In this document: piece by piece, positions 33,409 through 42,375 of the stretch
Numbering within the stretch: the stretch's first letter is position 1
Layout of the letters: every line of letters begins with the position of its first letter
From: Paenibacillus sp. Root444D2
GTDB taxonomy: Bacteria > Bacillota > Bacilli > Paenibacillales > NBRC-103111
Assembly: GCF_001426375.1 (NCBI RefSeq)
Contig: NZ_LMEO01000023.1
Span: 231,592-295,591, forward strand
Length of the DNA stretch: 64,000 nt
Direction of reading: 5' to 3'
The notes under the pieces: model-generated
What the model was told of the DNA's origin: nothing
What the model saw: the letters and a program-made list of their open reading frames with translations, nothing else
Databases searched by the model: none
Made by a program: the position numbers and the translations under genes

Positions 33409-34287
33409 TTAGATTCGCCGCAGTTCCTCTTTAACATATTGCATTAAAAGATTTTTGGATGATGAGGTATATTCAGTGTTGCGTAATTGCAGCAGGCCGA
33501 CCGGGATGGATGAGTCCTTCAGTTCGACGTGTATTTTCACGACATTCGGGGGTAATGCTGTGGAATCGAGAACGGCTCCTACGGTAGGAATTTGCTGAAC
33601 GAACCCGGGAATAGCCGAGATTTGACTCACCGTATATAGAAATGGAGTTTCGGTGTAATGGGAATATTGCTTAGATAACCGCAGGTAATACAAGCAGGTA
33701 TTTCCCCCAACGATCATCGGGTAGTTAAGCAGTTCTTCAAAGGGTATTATATCGTTTCTTCCGGCCAAGGGATGGCTGTTCGCTACAATAAAGGAGATAT
33801 TCTCGTTATATAGCGGTTCGAAGTGAAAAGAAGAAAGATCGGTAGGCTCTCCGCATATGGCAAAGTCCAATTGATTCTGGAGTACCGCGCGTGACAGGGA
33901 GTCGGTGTTCCCATTGACAAAGTGACACGATACTTTTGGTTTATGTTCCCGGAATCGTCGCAGTGAATTGGGTAGCACATGCTCTATCAACGATTCAAGC
34001 CCTCCGACGCGCAGGGAGCCGATCTCCTCTCTTTGCAAAGCTTTCGCTTGCTCAGTTACATGGTTCCAGTGCCCAATGAGCTTGTCAATTTCCGTGGCAA
34101 AAATTTGTCCAGAAGCCGTTAACTCCGCATCCCATCCTCGCTTGAATAGCTGGATGCCCAATTCCTTCTCCAATCGCTGGACTTGATTTGTAATCGTAGA
34201 CTGAGCGTAATTCAATTTCACTGCCGCTTTGGTGAAGTTTCCTTCTTGAATAATGGCTTGAAACGTAGTTAGTTCCTTTAAGTCCAT
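33409..34287 (-). CDS. LysR-family transcriptional regulator
   Basis: 292 residues from ATG at 34287, with GGAGAG 7 bases upstream. Residues 1-60 are the winged HTH (MDLKELTTFQAIIQEGNFTKAAVKLNYAQSTITNQVQRLEKELG), then the periplasmic-binding-like effector domain. It is divergent from the tautomerase/CMD pair and probably controls it from the shared region. The effector is unknown. Confidence 0.92.
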   Translation of the reverse strand: MDLKELTTFQAIIQEGNFTKAAVKLNYAQSTITNQVQRLEKELGIQLFKRGWDAELTASGQIFATEIDKLIGHWNHVTEQAKALQREEIGSLRVGGLESLIEHVLPNSLRRFREHKPKVSCHFVNGNTDSLSRAVLQNQLDFAICGEPTDLSSFHFEPLYNENISFIVANSHPLAGRNDIIPFEELLNYPMIVGGNTCLYYLRLSKQYSHYTETPFLYTVSQISAIPGFVQQIPTVGAVLDSTALPPNVVKIHVELKDSSIPVGLLQLRNTEYTSSSKNLLMQYVKEELRRI

Positions 34288-34309
34288 GGCATATCTCTCC
34301 ATCGAATAA

Positions 34310-34337
34310 ATTGAATTAATAAATCATTTTATTCAAT
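34310..34337. promoter_or_regulatory. Probable LysR operator
   Basis: Inverted repeat ATTGAAT (34310-34316) and ATTCAAT (34331-34337) with a 14-bp AT-rich centre, in the divergent space between the LysR gene and the tautomerase gene. Confidence 0.5.
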
Positions 34338-34397
34338 TATACAAATAAAGAAGAGAGAAGTACAATTAGGGTATCTTGCTGAAGGAGTGATATTTGA

Positions 34398-34808
34398 ATG
34401 CCATTAATCAGAGTAAGCTACTTGGAAAATCAATATGGGACACAGCAACTGCCCTTGATAAGCCGTGCGATTATGAGCGCTCTAATCCAGCATTTCAATG
34501 TGCCGGAAGACGATTACTTTCAAGTGTTCCATTCGCACAAAGCAAGCGAGTTTTATTATAGTCGGAATTACTTAAACATAGAGCGAAGTGACGGGCTGCT
34601 CTATATTCAAATCACGCTCAAATCCGGAAGAAGTACCGAGCAGAAAATAAGCTTTTACGGTAAGTTAGCTGACCTATTATCAAATACGCTTAACATGAGG
34701 AAAGAAGACGTATTCGTCGTGCTGGTCGATACGGAATTCGAGGACTGGACATTCGGTAACGGCGTTGCGCAAATGATTGAACGTCCAGACAACAAGGGGG
34801 AGGCATAA
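34398..34808 (+). CDS. Tautomerase-superfamily protein
   Basis: 136 residues. The N-terminus MPLIRVSY places the catalytic proline directly after Met, as in 4-oxalocrotonate tautomerases. The length and FQVFHSHKASEF are like the larger tautomerase_3-type proteins. It is cotranscribed with the next gene (2-bp gap) and controlled from the LysR intergenic region, so a role in detoxifying or degrading a small aromatic or ketoacid compound is likely. Ribosome binding site AAGGAGTGAT. Confidence 0.85.
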   Translation: MPLIRVSYLENQYGTQQLPLISRAIMSALIQHFNVPEDDYFQVFHSHKASEFYYSRNYLNIERSDGLLYIQITLKSGRSTEQKISFYGKLADLLSNTLNMRKEDVFVVLVDTEFEDWTFGNGVAQMIERPDNKGEA

Positions 34809-34810
34809 GA

Positions 34811-35140
34811 ATGAAGCATCAAAAAATTGTATCAAACGCACGTGAATCGTTTGGGGATATTGCTCCTACTTTCGTGCGCTATTCGGAAGAAGTGCTCTTC
34901 GAGGACGTTTGGAGAAGAGAACAATTATCGCTTCGGGAACGTAGTCTCCTTACGATTTCAGTGCTAGTCGCCGGAGGACTTACAGGACAGCTTCCTTATC
35001 ATCTCCGCCTAGCAAAAGAGAACGGTCTGACCGAAGAAGAACTGATCGAAGCGTTGACTCATCTCGCGTTTTACGCTGGATGGCCGCGTGCCGCATCCGC
35101 GATTCAAGTTGCGAAGGATGTATTCGAGGAAAACTCATAA
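34811..35140 (+). CDS. Carboxymuconolactone decarboxylase (CMD)-family protein
   Basis: 109 residues with the gamma-CMD pattern (LSLRERSLLTISVLVAGGLTGQLPYHLRLAKENGLTEEELIEALTHLAFYAGWPRA). The CxxC of AhpD-type members is absent, so it is not a peroxidase of that kind. It pairs with the tautomerase in a two-gene unit. Confidence 0.88.
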   Translation: MKHQKIVSNARESFGDIAPTFVRYSEEVLFEDVWRREQLSLRERSLLTISVLVAGGLTGQLPYHLRLAKENGLTEEELIEALTHLAFYAGWPRAASAIQVAKDVFEENS

Positions 35141-35162
35141 AGACGGGATAAGGGGTGTGTAA

Positions 35163-35272
35163 CTGCGGGAGCGCGCATCACTGGTAGCGATGCGTCAGGA
35201 GATCAGCCCTCGCGGACTGCCGCTTACGGTGGACATAGAAAAAATAACAAGTGAGCTATCATCTCGTTTATA
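35163..35272 (+). pseudogene. Possible C-terminal gene remnant
   Basis: Thirty-odd codons open after a TAA and ending TAA at 35270-35272 (reads ...ASLVAMRQEISPRGLPLTV...). There is no ribosome binding site. It looks like the tail of a lost gene rather than a small protein. Confidence 0.25.
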
Positions 35273-35306
35273 AACTAACTTCTAATACATAATAGAACTC
35301 TGTAAA

Positions 35307-35356
35307 CGTCAAAAAGCCCCCCCATCTTTTCAACAAGTTGGAGGGGCTTTTTGACG
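35307..35356. terminator. Bidirectional terminator
   Basis: CGTCAAAAAGCCCC ... GGGGCTTTTTGACG, a long perfect stem with A- and T-tracts in both arms, between the CMD gene and the convergent TetR gene. Confidence 0.9.
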
Positions 35357-35455
35357 TTTGTAGAGAAGCATGGCATTTATATCTACCATAACGACACACA
35401 ATCATGCCATATTTTTGTAGTGTGTGAGACTTGTCAACCGGATCAGGATCCCGTA

Positions 35456-36121
35456 TTAGGTGCTGTGATTTGGCAACAACGAGCTGACTATCATTGACAA
35501 TGTTTGCTTGTATACGGCATGAGCCGATTGTACATCTCCCAAGTGTCCACCCATGTAAAGATGAATAACGCCATGGAGCGAGGCCCAGACTATACGTACA
35601 ACCGATTCCGTATCATACTGGCCGGGAATCAGTCCATGCTCTTGCGCATGGTTAATCACGGTTAATAATTGCCGCATGGCAGTTACGGTGCCATGCATGC
35701 TTTCCTCGTCAGGTTTGAAATTTCCAAAGGCTCCTCCGAACATCAGCTTATAATAGCCAGAGTAACGCTGCCCGAATTGCCAATAGGTTTCGCATAAATT
35801 TAGAAAATACTGTACTGGATTAGCAGTTTGCGGCGTCGCCTCGAATTCATAAGCGAGAAGCTTACACCCTTCCAGATACAACTGCTGAGCTAAGCCCTCT
35901 TTATTAACAAACAAGCTATAAATGATTTTTGTTGAGCAGTCCATTTTCTGCGCTACTTTTCGCACAGTAACGGCTTCTGGTCCCTCTTCTTGCAAGAGTG
36001 TTGCCGCAGCATCAACAACGAGCTTACGCAGATTTTCAGTATTTTGCAAACGAGCTTCTTGGTAGGTTTTCAACAATCGTGTGTTCGCAGTGGAAGAAGT
36101 ATCTTGGTCATCGCTCATCAT
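35456..36121 (-). CDS. TetR-family regulator of the SDR/MDR operon
   Basis: 221 residues from ATG at 36121 (AAGGTGA upstream). The HTH spans about residues 30-75 (VVDAAATLLQEEGPEAVTVRKVAQKMDCSTKIIYSLFVNKEGL), followed by a helical WHG-type ligand domain (GYYKLMFGGAFG, VWASLHGVIHLYMGG). It is divergent from the redox operon at 36394; a palindrome in the shared region is the likely operator. Confidence 0.92.
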   Translation of the reverse strand: MMSDDQDTSSTANTRLLKTYQEARLQNTENLRKLVVDAAATLLQEEGPEAVTVRKVAQKMDCSTKIIYSLFVNKEGLAQQLYLEGCKLLAYEFEATPQTANPVQYFLNLCETYWQFGQRYSGYYKLMFGGAFGNFKPDEESMHGTVTAMRQLLTVINHAQEHGLIPGQYDTESVVRIVWASLHGVIHLYMGGHLGDVQSAHAVYKQTLSMIVSSLLPNHST

Positions 36122-36179
36122 CTTCACCTTCGGTTATCGTGTTTTCGTCAGGAAACAAAGTTTCTGACTCATACCAGAA

Positions 36180-36208
36180 ATTTTATATAGTTGTTGGGTA
36201 GTTGTCAA
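36180..36208 (-). promoter_or_regulatory. Promoter of the TetR gene
   Basis: On the minus strand: TTGACA (36208-36203), 17-bp spacer, TAAAAT (36185-36180). Confidence 0.7.
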
Positions 36209-36235
36209 TGTGACGTTGGATATTCAAAGATCATA

Positions 36236-36273
36236 TTGACTTTTTAAAAACGAGTGGTTACAATGAATTCATT
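36236..36273 (+). promoter_or_regulatory. Promoter of the redox operon with overlapping palindrome
   Basis: TTGACT (36236-36241), 17-bp spacer, TACAAT (36259-36264). The 12-bp palindrome AATGAATTCATT (36262-36273) overlaps the -10 box and is a good candidate TetR operator. Confidence 0.65.
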
Positions 36274-36393
36274 CAGAAACACTGTTACCGAAATTGAAGA
36301 TTCTTAGCTTTCTTCGGAATCGGTGATTACTTCTAAGTATTTGGCAACATTGTTACTTAACTAAAACGTTGTATCTAAAAGGAGGCTAACACT

Positions 36394-37245
36394 ATGAAGA
36401 TTCAAGGAAAATGGACGCTTGTCACTGGAGCTTCTTCCGGTATTGGAGAACAATTCGCGAGACAACTAGCCAAACAAGGCAGCCACTTGGTACTCGTGGC
36501 TCGATCAACGAATAAGCTTGAGAGCTTGGCAGAAGAGCTTAGAAAGAAGTATGGCATCAAAGCTGAGGTTATCTCAATGGATCTTGCGAAAGAGGGTGCA
36601 CCCAGCGAGTTATATCGGCAATGTGAACTTTTGAAAGTGGATATCGAACTACTAATCAATAATGCAGGATTTGCTACACATGGTTTGTTCGAGCAAGTGT
36701 CAGGTGAGCGTCAACATGAAGAAGTTATGCTCAATGTCGCTGCTGTTGTAGATATGACGCACTTGTTCTTGCCAAACATGTTGCGAAAAAACTCAGGAGC
36801 AGTTATTAATGTGGCATCAACTGCTGGATTTCAGCCGCTTCCCTTTATGGCCGTATATGGGGCGACGAAAGCTTTCGTCTTATCGTTTACTCAAGCGTTA
36901 TGGTGGGAAAACCGCGACCGAGGTATCAAATTCTTCGCACTTTGTCCCGGTTCGACGGACACCAGCTTCTTTAATGTTGTAGGAACGGATGATGCCTCTG
37001 TCGGAAAGAAAGATACGCCGGAAAGAGTCGTAGAGGTTGCCCTTCGTGCGTTGAAGGAAGGGAAGATATACGTCGTTCCGGGTGTGCAGAATTATATCGG
37101 GGCGCAGTTATCGCGATTCATAACACGCAAGCAAGGTCTTCGACTTGTTGGAGGCATGCTTCGTCCACGCGGAGGATCCGGCAATACTAATAATTATAAG
37201 AATACAAGTAATCAATCTGATCTTGCAGGGAGGACAATTCGATGA
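36394..37245 (+). CDS. Short-chain dehydrogenase/reductase
   Basis: 283 residues. NAD(P)-binding TGASSGIG at 12-19, NNAG near 89, catalytic Ser of ASTAG and YGATK with the Tyr and Lys. The C-terminus is extended beyond the classic 250 residues. Ribosome binding site AAAGGAGG. The stop overlaps the next start (ATGA). Substrate unknown. Confidence 0.9.
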   Translation: MKIQGKWTLVTGASSGIGEQFARQLAKQGSHLVLVARSTNKLESLAEELRKKYGIKAEVISMDLAKEGAPSELYRQCELLKVDIELLINNAGFATHGLFEQVSGERQHEEVMLNVAAVVDMTHLFLPNMLRKNSGAVINVASTAGFQPLPFMAVYGATKAFVLSFTQALWWENRDRGIKFFALCPGSTDTSFFNVVGTDDASVGKKDTPERVVEVALRALKEGKIYVVPGVQNYIGAQLSRFITRKQGLRLVGGMLRPRGGSGNTNNYKNTSNQSDLAGRTIR

Positions 37246-38252
37246 AAGCTATACAACTAACAAACGGCTTCGGCTTTGAGGAATTAAACATAACGGAACT
37301 AGACATACCAACGCCAGGCCCCCATGAGGTGCTGATCCGCATGAAAGCAGCTTCTCTCAATTACCGGGATCTAGTGATCCTCAGCGGATTAATGCCGATT
37401 GAAATCAAATTTCCCTTCATTCCATTATCAGACGGAGCGGGAGAAATTGTAGCCGTTGGCCAAGGAGTAACGAGGTTTCAGGTCGGAAATCGAGTAGCGG
37501 GTAATTTGCAACAGCGATTCATGGCCGGTAGTCCAAGAGCAGAAGTATTAAGAGACAGTCTAGGGGGTCCGTTGAACGGAGTAGCGGCTGAATATGTCGT
37601 TCTACATGAAGACGGAATTGTCCATATTCCCGATCACCTCACTTGGGAGGAGGCTGCCACCTTGCCGATCGCGGCATTAACAGCATGGAGCATGCTAATC
37701 GAATACGGTGGTTTGCAAGCGGGTGATACCGTGCTTCTGCAAGGAACAGGCGGTGTTTCCATCTTCGGGCTTCAATTCGCTCTTATGGCCGGAGCACGAG
37801 CGATCATCACATCGAGCAGCAACGACAAGCTGGAACGAGCAAAAGCTCTCGGTGCATGGCAAACGATCAACTATTCGGAAGTTCCCGATTGGGATATAGC
37901 AGTGTTAGAACTGACTGGCGGCGTCGATCATGTTCTAGATGTTGGAGGAGCGGCAACGATGGCCAAATCCATAAATGCGCTTCGAATTGGAGGAACCTTA
38001 AGTATGGTCGGGTTCCTATCGGGCTTGACCATTCCGGACTATGATGTCACGGGAATCTTGCAGAAAGCCGCAACGGTTCGCGGCAGTCAAGTCGGCAACC
38101 GGGATCACTTTGAAAAGATGAATCGAGCGATTGCCCATCATCGTTTACAACCCGTCGTCGACCGTGTATTCCCTCTGGATCGAATTGGAGAAGCATTCGC
38201 GCTCTTGGCTGAAGGAAAGCAATATTTCGGTAAAATCGTAGTTCAAATTTAA
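37242..38252 (+). CDS. MDR-family NAD(P)-dependent alcohol dehydrogenase/quinone oxidoreductase-like
   Basis: 336 residues. The N-terminal GroES-like domain has ASLNYRDLVILSG and SDGAGEIVAVG, and the Rossmann domain has GTGGVSIFGLQFA. The structural-zinc cysteines and the catalytic Cys of zinc alcohol dehydrogenases are absent, so it probably belongs to the zinc-independent group. It overlaps the SDR by four bases and is followed by the propeller protein, so the three probably act on one substrate. Confidence 0.9.
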   Translation: MKAIQLTNGFGFEELNITELDIPTPGPHEVLIRMKAASLNYRDLVILSGLMPIEIKFPFIPLSDGAGEIVAVGQGVTRFQVGNRVAGNLQQRFMAGSPRAEVLRDSLGGPLNGVAAEYVVLHEDGIVHIPDHLTWEEAATLPIAALTAWSMLIEYGGLQAGDTVLLQGTGGVSIFGLQFALMAGARAIITSSSNDKLERAKALGAWQTINYSEVPDWDIAVLELTGGVDHVLDVGGAATMAKSINALRIGGTLSMVGFLSGLTIPDYDVTGILQKAATVRGSQVGNRDHFEKMNRAIAHHRLQPVVDRVFPLDRIGEAFALLAEGKQYFGKIVVQI

Positions 38253-38280
38253 TCATTTTCATAACAAAGGAGAAGCTCTA

Positions 38281-39444
38281 ATGTCTAATACACCAGTCCC
38301 CTCCGCCAAGGCTGCTTCAGGCGTGAAGCGTCCGAAACGCTCATTACGTAGAAACTTACTCGGATGGGGTTTATCACTGCTTGCAGTACTCCTTCTTGGA
38401 GTAATCGTGTTCTCGTTTATACCTTCACCTATCGAACCGGCAAAATGGTCCGCGCCGACGGCCCCCTCTTTTGAGGAAGCGGGCCCTTGGAAACAGAACA
38501 ACAAACTCAGCTCTGCTCAGCTTGTTACTGATGCCCCTAAATCCCCGGAATTCATTACCTTCGATAAGGAAGGCCAGCTATACACAGGAGATTCTGACGG
38601 GAAAATTTACAAGGTTGCTTTCGATGCAGAGGGCAATCCACAAAAGGCCCAAGTGTTTGCAGACACCAAAGGAACGCCTAATGGGCTTATATTCGATGCC
38701 AATGGCAATTTGATCGTTACTGATATCAAAAAGGGACTGCTGTCTATTAACCCATCGGGGAGCATAGAGGTATTGGCCAATCAAGTAGACGGCAAGCCGA
38801 TCTATTTAGCTAACGAACTTGATATTGCCAAAGACGGCGCAATTTATTTCTCCGATACCTCGAACTATGGCAGCGTGACCTTCAAGGAAATTGCCGAGAA
38901 CAAGCCGCATGGACGTTTGCTGAAGTATGATCCAAAGACCAAGCAGACGACTGTCCTGTTAGAAGGGCTCTATTTTGCAAACGGGGTTGCCTTGTCTGCG
39001 GATGAAGATTTTGTGCTTGTGGCGGAATCATATCATTATCAGTTGACCAGATACTGGCTCAAGGGTCCAAAGAAAGGGACATCTGATATTTTTGCGGACA
39101 ATCTCGCAGGCTTTCCAGACAACATTACGCGTGATGAGCAAGGTCATTTCTGGGTCGGTATCTTCACGACTCGCCTTTCCTTTGTAGATCAGATGCATAG
39201 CAACCCTTGGTTGGCCAGTACCATGGCCAAAATACCGCAGTCGCTGCTAAGCGGTGCAAGCGCACCGGTGAAGCATGGGCTTGCTGTGGAGCTCAGCCCG
39301 CAGGGAGAGCTTATCGGAAGCTGGCACGATCCAGAAGGCACACTGTACGGCGTAACTACAGCAATAAAACATAACGGATATTTATATATAGGAACGGCAC
39401 CTGGAGGTAGCCTGGGTCTTCATCGCGTGCTTTTAACAAAATAA
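38281..39444 (+). CDS. Membrane-anchored strictosidine-synthase-like / SMP-30-type beta-propeller
   Basis: 387 residues. A single transmembrane helix at about 25-45 is followed by an extracellular six-bladed propeller. Motifs KPHGRLLKYD, FANGVALS, FVLVAESYHYQLTRYWLKGPKKGT and GFPDNI are typical of strictosidine synthase-like (APMAP/lactonase-type) proteins. These are usually Ca-dependent ester or lactone hydrolases. It is part of the redox operon. A partial copy of its 3' end lies at 40643-40728. Confidence 0.85.
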   Translation: MSNTPVPSAKAASGVKRPKRSLRRNLLGWGLSLLAVLLLGVIVFSFIPSPIEPAKWSAPTAPSFEEAGPWKQNNKLSSAQLVTDAPKSPEFITFDKEGQLYTGDSDGKIYKVAFDAEGNPQKAQVFADTKGTPNGLIFDANGNLIVTDIKKGLLSINPSGSIEVLANQVDGKPIYLANELDIAKDGAIYFSDTSNYGSVTFKEIAENKPHGRLLKYDPKTKQTTVLLEGLYFANGVALSADEDFVLVAESYHYQLTRYWLKGPKKGTSDIFADNLAGFPDNITRDEQGHFWVGIFTTRLSFVDQMHSNPWLASTMAKIPQSLLSGASAPVKHGLAVELSPQGELIGSWHDPEGTLYGVTTAIKHNGYLYIGTAPGGSLGLHRVLLTK

Positions 39445-39468
39445 TGTTGGAATCCGGGAGGGTGCGAA

Positions 39469-40257
39469 ATGAAACTGGATGATTTAGCGTTATCTTGGAA
39501 TGTGAAGGAGAGTCTGGCCGGCAAAGTAGCCTTGGTGACAGGCGCCAGCAGCGGCATTGGAGCATCGATTGCTAGGAAGCTGGCAAAGCGCGGCGCACAT
39601 GTGACCGTAGTGGCACGCCGGCGGGAACGATTGGATGAGCTGGTTCAGGAATTGCATAAAGAGGAATTGTACGAGGTTATGGCGGTAACTGCTGATATTC
39701 AAAATGCTGAAGAAGTACAGCATGTGATCAATGCAATTATTAATCGCTGGGGGCGTCTTGACATTGTAGTCGCCAATGCCGGATTCGGATATCGAAGTAC
39801 TTTGGTAGATGTGGATCTGGAAAGGTGGGAGGAGATGTACAGGACCAATGTGCACGGTCTTATGCTGACTCTGCGGTACGGGCTCCCGCCGATGCTGGGT
39901 CAGGGCAAGGGGGATGTCATCATCATCTCCTCCATTGCCGGCAAGGAAGTGATTGCCGGAGGAGGCCCATACAGCGCGACCAAATACGGCGTTAACGCCA
40001 TAGCGTCTGCATTGCGTTTGGAGACACTTTCTCAGGGGATTCGCGTTACTACGATTCAGCCCGGGGCAGTGGCAACGGAATTTTCTCAGGTGGCCGGGTA
40101 TTCCGAGGATGAAATTCGCGCGTTCGCTTCGAACGTCTTGCCGTTACATCCCGATGATGTTGCCGAGGCAGCACTCTATGCACTAGAGCAGCCTGAGCAT
40201 GTCAACATTTCGGAACTGACCATTATGCCTTCAAGGCAAGCGCAGCGGTTCAAATAA
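39469..40257 (+). CDS. Second short-chain dehydrogenase/reductase
   Basis: 262 residues with TGASSGIG near 25, NAGFG, and the catalytic SSIAG plus YSATK. Closest in style to the YdfG/serine-dehydrogenase-like NADP-dependent SDRs. Last gene of the TetR-controlled operon; a terminator follows at 40297-40332. Confidence 0.9.
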   Translation: MKLDDLALSWNVKESLAGKVALVTGASSGIGASIARKLAKRGAHVTVVARRRERLDELVQELHKEELYEVMAVTADIQNAEEVQHVINAIINRWGRLDIVVANAGFGYRSTLVDVDLERWEEMYRTNVHGLMLTLRYGLPPMLGQGKGDVIIISSIAGKEVIAGGGPYSATKYGVNAIASALRLETLSQGIRVTTIQPGAVATEFSQVAGYSEDEIRAFASNVLPLHPDDVAEAALYALEQPEHVNISELTIMPSRQAQRFK

Positions 40258-40296
40258 AGCGACGTCCATCACATGTACCATTGCCCAACCTATAAG

Positions 40297-40332
40297 AGCT
40301 CAAGCGAGTTAACGCTTGGGCTTTTGTTTTTC
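40297..40332 (+). terminator. Terminator of the redox operon
   Basis: AGCTCAAGCG / CGCTTGGGCT (one G-U) with a 6-nt loop, then a T-rich tail. Confidence 0.85.
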
Positions 40333-40483
40333 GAAAGAAATCAATGATTTTATTAAGAATTTCCATGAAGATTTTGCAACGATTCGAAGGGAATTTATTA
40401 TGCACCAATTCATGTTTAGGGAAAACCAAATATACGAATTAAACCCACAAGAGATGTGGGCAAGGTGGGAGATTCTGTCGTGA
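40331..40483 (+). pseudogene. C-terminal remnant of a DUF2087-type protein
   Basis: Fifty codons reading SKEINDFIKNFHEDFATIRR then EFIMHQFMFRENQIYELNP, ending TGA. The F-H-D-(F/Y)-A-T-(I/L)-R-R-E-(F/L)-I pattern is the recognisable DUF2087 core. There is no start codon or ribosome binding site and the 5' part is missing, with the redox-operon terminator in its place. Confidence 0.55.
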
Positions 40484-40642
40484 CGACTATAGTCACCCTA
40501 GGGGTGGTTCACGGCGCTTGGACAAGTAATCCGTGTTGACGAAATTAAGGGGCGAGCCTAAAAATGCTAAACCCCAGTTAGAACATCTACTCGGCTAATC
40601 ATCTTGTGAATCAAATCCCAAAGGATTCCTAGTTGTGTACGA

Positions 40643-40728
40643 TATATTGGAACGGCACCTGGAGGCAGTAAAGGCGTTCATCGCGTGCTTTTAACAAAAT
40701 AATGTTGGAATCCTGGAGGGAACGAATC
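40643..40728 (+). pseudogene. Duplicate of the 3' end of the propeller gene
   Basis: The 80 bp here are nearly the same as 39385-39468: they encode IGTAPGGSKGVHRVLLTK and stop, and carry the same AATGTTGGAATCC-GGAGGG intergenic sequence. The upstream part of the gene is absent. It records a past partial duplication. Confidence 0.75.
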
Positions 40729-40921
40729 ATTTTATATACTTAGTAACAAATTTAGTGATTAATAGGGATGGCAGAAATAAAGCTACCATAAAAATAAGTA
40801 GCAATACATTAATAAAGGGCGATATCCCTCCATCGAAAAAGAAAGTATATGTCCACTTAAAACCGGTGAACAACAGAAAATATGTGAGTATAAAGAAAAT
40901 GGTTAATAGGATTTTTCTCAT
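40727..40921 (-). CDS. Small two-helix membrane protein
   Basis: 64 residues from ATG at 40921 (AGGGTGG upstream). It has two hydrophobic helices (ILLTIFFILTYFLLF and VLLLIFMVALFLPSLLI) and a basic C-terminus. Family not recognised. Confidence 0.5.
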   Translation of the reverse strand: MRKILLTIFFILTYFLLFTGFKWTYTFFFDGGISPFINVLLLIFMVALFLPSLLITKFVTKYIK

Positions 40922-40956
40922 GTTTCTTAAGACCACCCTTTTGTTTGCTGCTTAAT

Positions 40957-41379
40957 TTAAGGCTGCTCCATTTGATAATCAACGGTATTATCATTTAAGT
41001 ACATTTCAATTTTTTCGGGTGGGGAATCTAACGTAATTATGAAAAGGGACTCTGTTTTCATGTACTGCTCGTCAGGGGCCATTTTATCTTTCAAATATAT
41101 AGATAGAGTGCCATCTTTGAGGTCCAGTCTAATTGTTCTATAGTCGTAGCTAAGGTCTTTTTTGGAGTAAATAAGGTAACGTATCTTCTCTGCTTGATCC
41201 TTATTTTCATTCATTTTCTTTAAGTAAATACCGTTTTCTTGTGATTTAGTTTGCACCCATGTTTGTAGATTTGTATCAAGATCAGATCTTTCAACGTTCT
41301 TGGAATTTATTTGTTCATTTGAACATCCAATCAATAGTAAGAAACAAATGGAACCTAAGATTCTGATCAAAATAGTCAT
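40957..41379 (-). CDS. Small lipoprotein of unknown function
   Basis: 140 residues. Signal peptide with lipobox LIGC (Cys19), then a charged domain (RYLIYSKKDLSYDYRTIRLDLKDGTLSIYL). It precedes the small membrane protein on the same strand and may be cotranscribed. No family recognised. Confidence 0.7.
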   Translation of the reverse strand: MTILIRILGSICFLLLIGCSNEQINSKNVERSDLDTNLQTWVQTKSQENGIYLKKMNENKDQAEKIRYLIYSKKDLSYDYRTIRLDLKDGTLSIYLKDKMAPDEQYMKTESLFIITLDSPPEKIEMYLNDNTVDYQMEQP

Positions 41380-41404
41380 AGATTCTCCCTTATGTTAGCC
41401 ATAC

Positions 41405-41740
41405 GAGACCGTCGATTCATTTCCATAACTAGTAGGCAGCTTCGTGAAGTTAGATGGGCTATATTAGTTAGCAATGTTGTAAAATCTACAACAATTCTCA
41501 CGCCAAAAGGCTATTTTGCAGGTTGAAGTTGCAGTTTGTACAACATTTCTAACCCATTTGTCGCGAAATGGCCTGAATGGGGCTAAATTGTTGTACATTA
41601 TGCAACATCGAAGGAGATAGGCGGGATTTTGGCAGAAATTGTTGCACTTTTTACAACATCAATTCAACCGAGAATAAGGATTCATTCATCCGGCAACATC
41701 AAGTGAGAATATATGAGGATGGATTCCTTAGTGTTCTAGC
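41405..41740. mobile_element. MITE-like element, copy 2, right end lost
   Basis: The left end GAGACCGTCGATTCAT (41405-41420) matches the terminal repeat of copy 1. The interior 41460-41720 follows copy 1 closely, including the TTGTTGCACTTTTTACAACATC hairpins. The right terminal repeat was not found. Confidence 0.65.
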
Positions 41741-41782
41741 ATATTGTCATACCCATAATTTGTCAACGCAATCAAGTAGGCC

Positions 41783-41812
41783 CATGCAACTGCGCATGTG
41801 CCTTTTTGATTT
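41783..41812 (+). terminator. Terminator-like hairpin beside the MFS remnant
   Basis: AGGCCCATGC / GCATGTGCCT with one mismatch, followed by TTTTTG. A related hairpin sits at the end of the intact MFS gene (51287-51332), so this is part of the duplicated segment. Confidence 0.5.
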
Positions 41813-41835
41813 TGTCATTTAGTTATAACTATTAA

Positions 41836-42375
41836 ATAAAGCTGCTGACTCAGACTCCTTCAAGACCACAGCCTTCTTTTGCTTCTTTCTGCCAAACTAG
41901 AAATAGTAAATCGCTAGAATAACCAGTTGCAATGCGGCTATAACCAAACAGATATTACTGAAAATAAAGCCAGATGAATAGCTGTATAAGGGGTTCCAGT
42001 TTGGAATGCCTTGGGATCCAAGATCAACAATTTTACTGTATATGCCAATAGTAATCTCTTGCGAAATAAAGTTGACCATCGCCAGCATACCCATCCCCAC
42101 GCCGACCTGTTTCTTAGGCAGGGTTCTTGAAACCGAGTTGGATAACGCAATGACAATGAAAGATTGCCCGATGTTGCCAAGAATCAGAAATACAGCAATA
42201 AACAGGGGGGATCCTCCAGTAAAAGTGGAGAGTAAAATAAAACAAGCCAGCAGTAGGCTTGAAGCCACATAAACGACGAACGAGTTGCCTTTTAGATCCG
42301 CGAGTCTACCGCCTCTACGTCCAAATACAGCAGAAGCAACAGCTGCAGGGACCATTGCGAAGCCGATCCAAACGG
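41836..42375 (-). pseudogene. C-terminal remnant of an MFS transporter
   Basis: Close copy of the C-terminal third of the intact MFS gene at 51344-52762. It keeps one frame from about 42355 to a premature stop at 41897, 29 codons short of the intact end, and has no 5' half. At 42375 it switches to response-regulator sequence. Confidence 0.85.
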
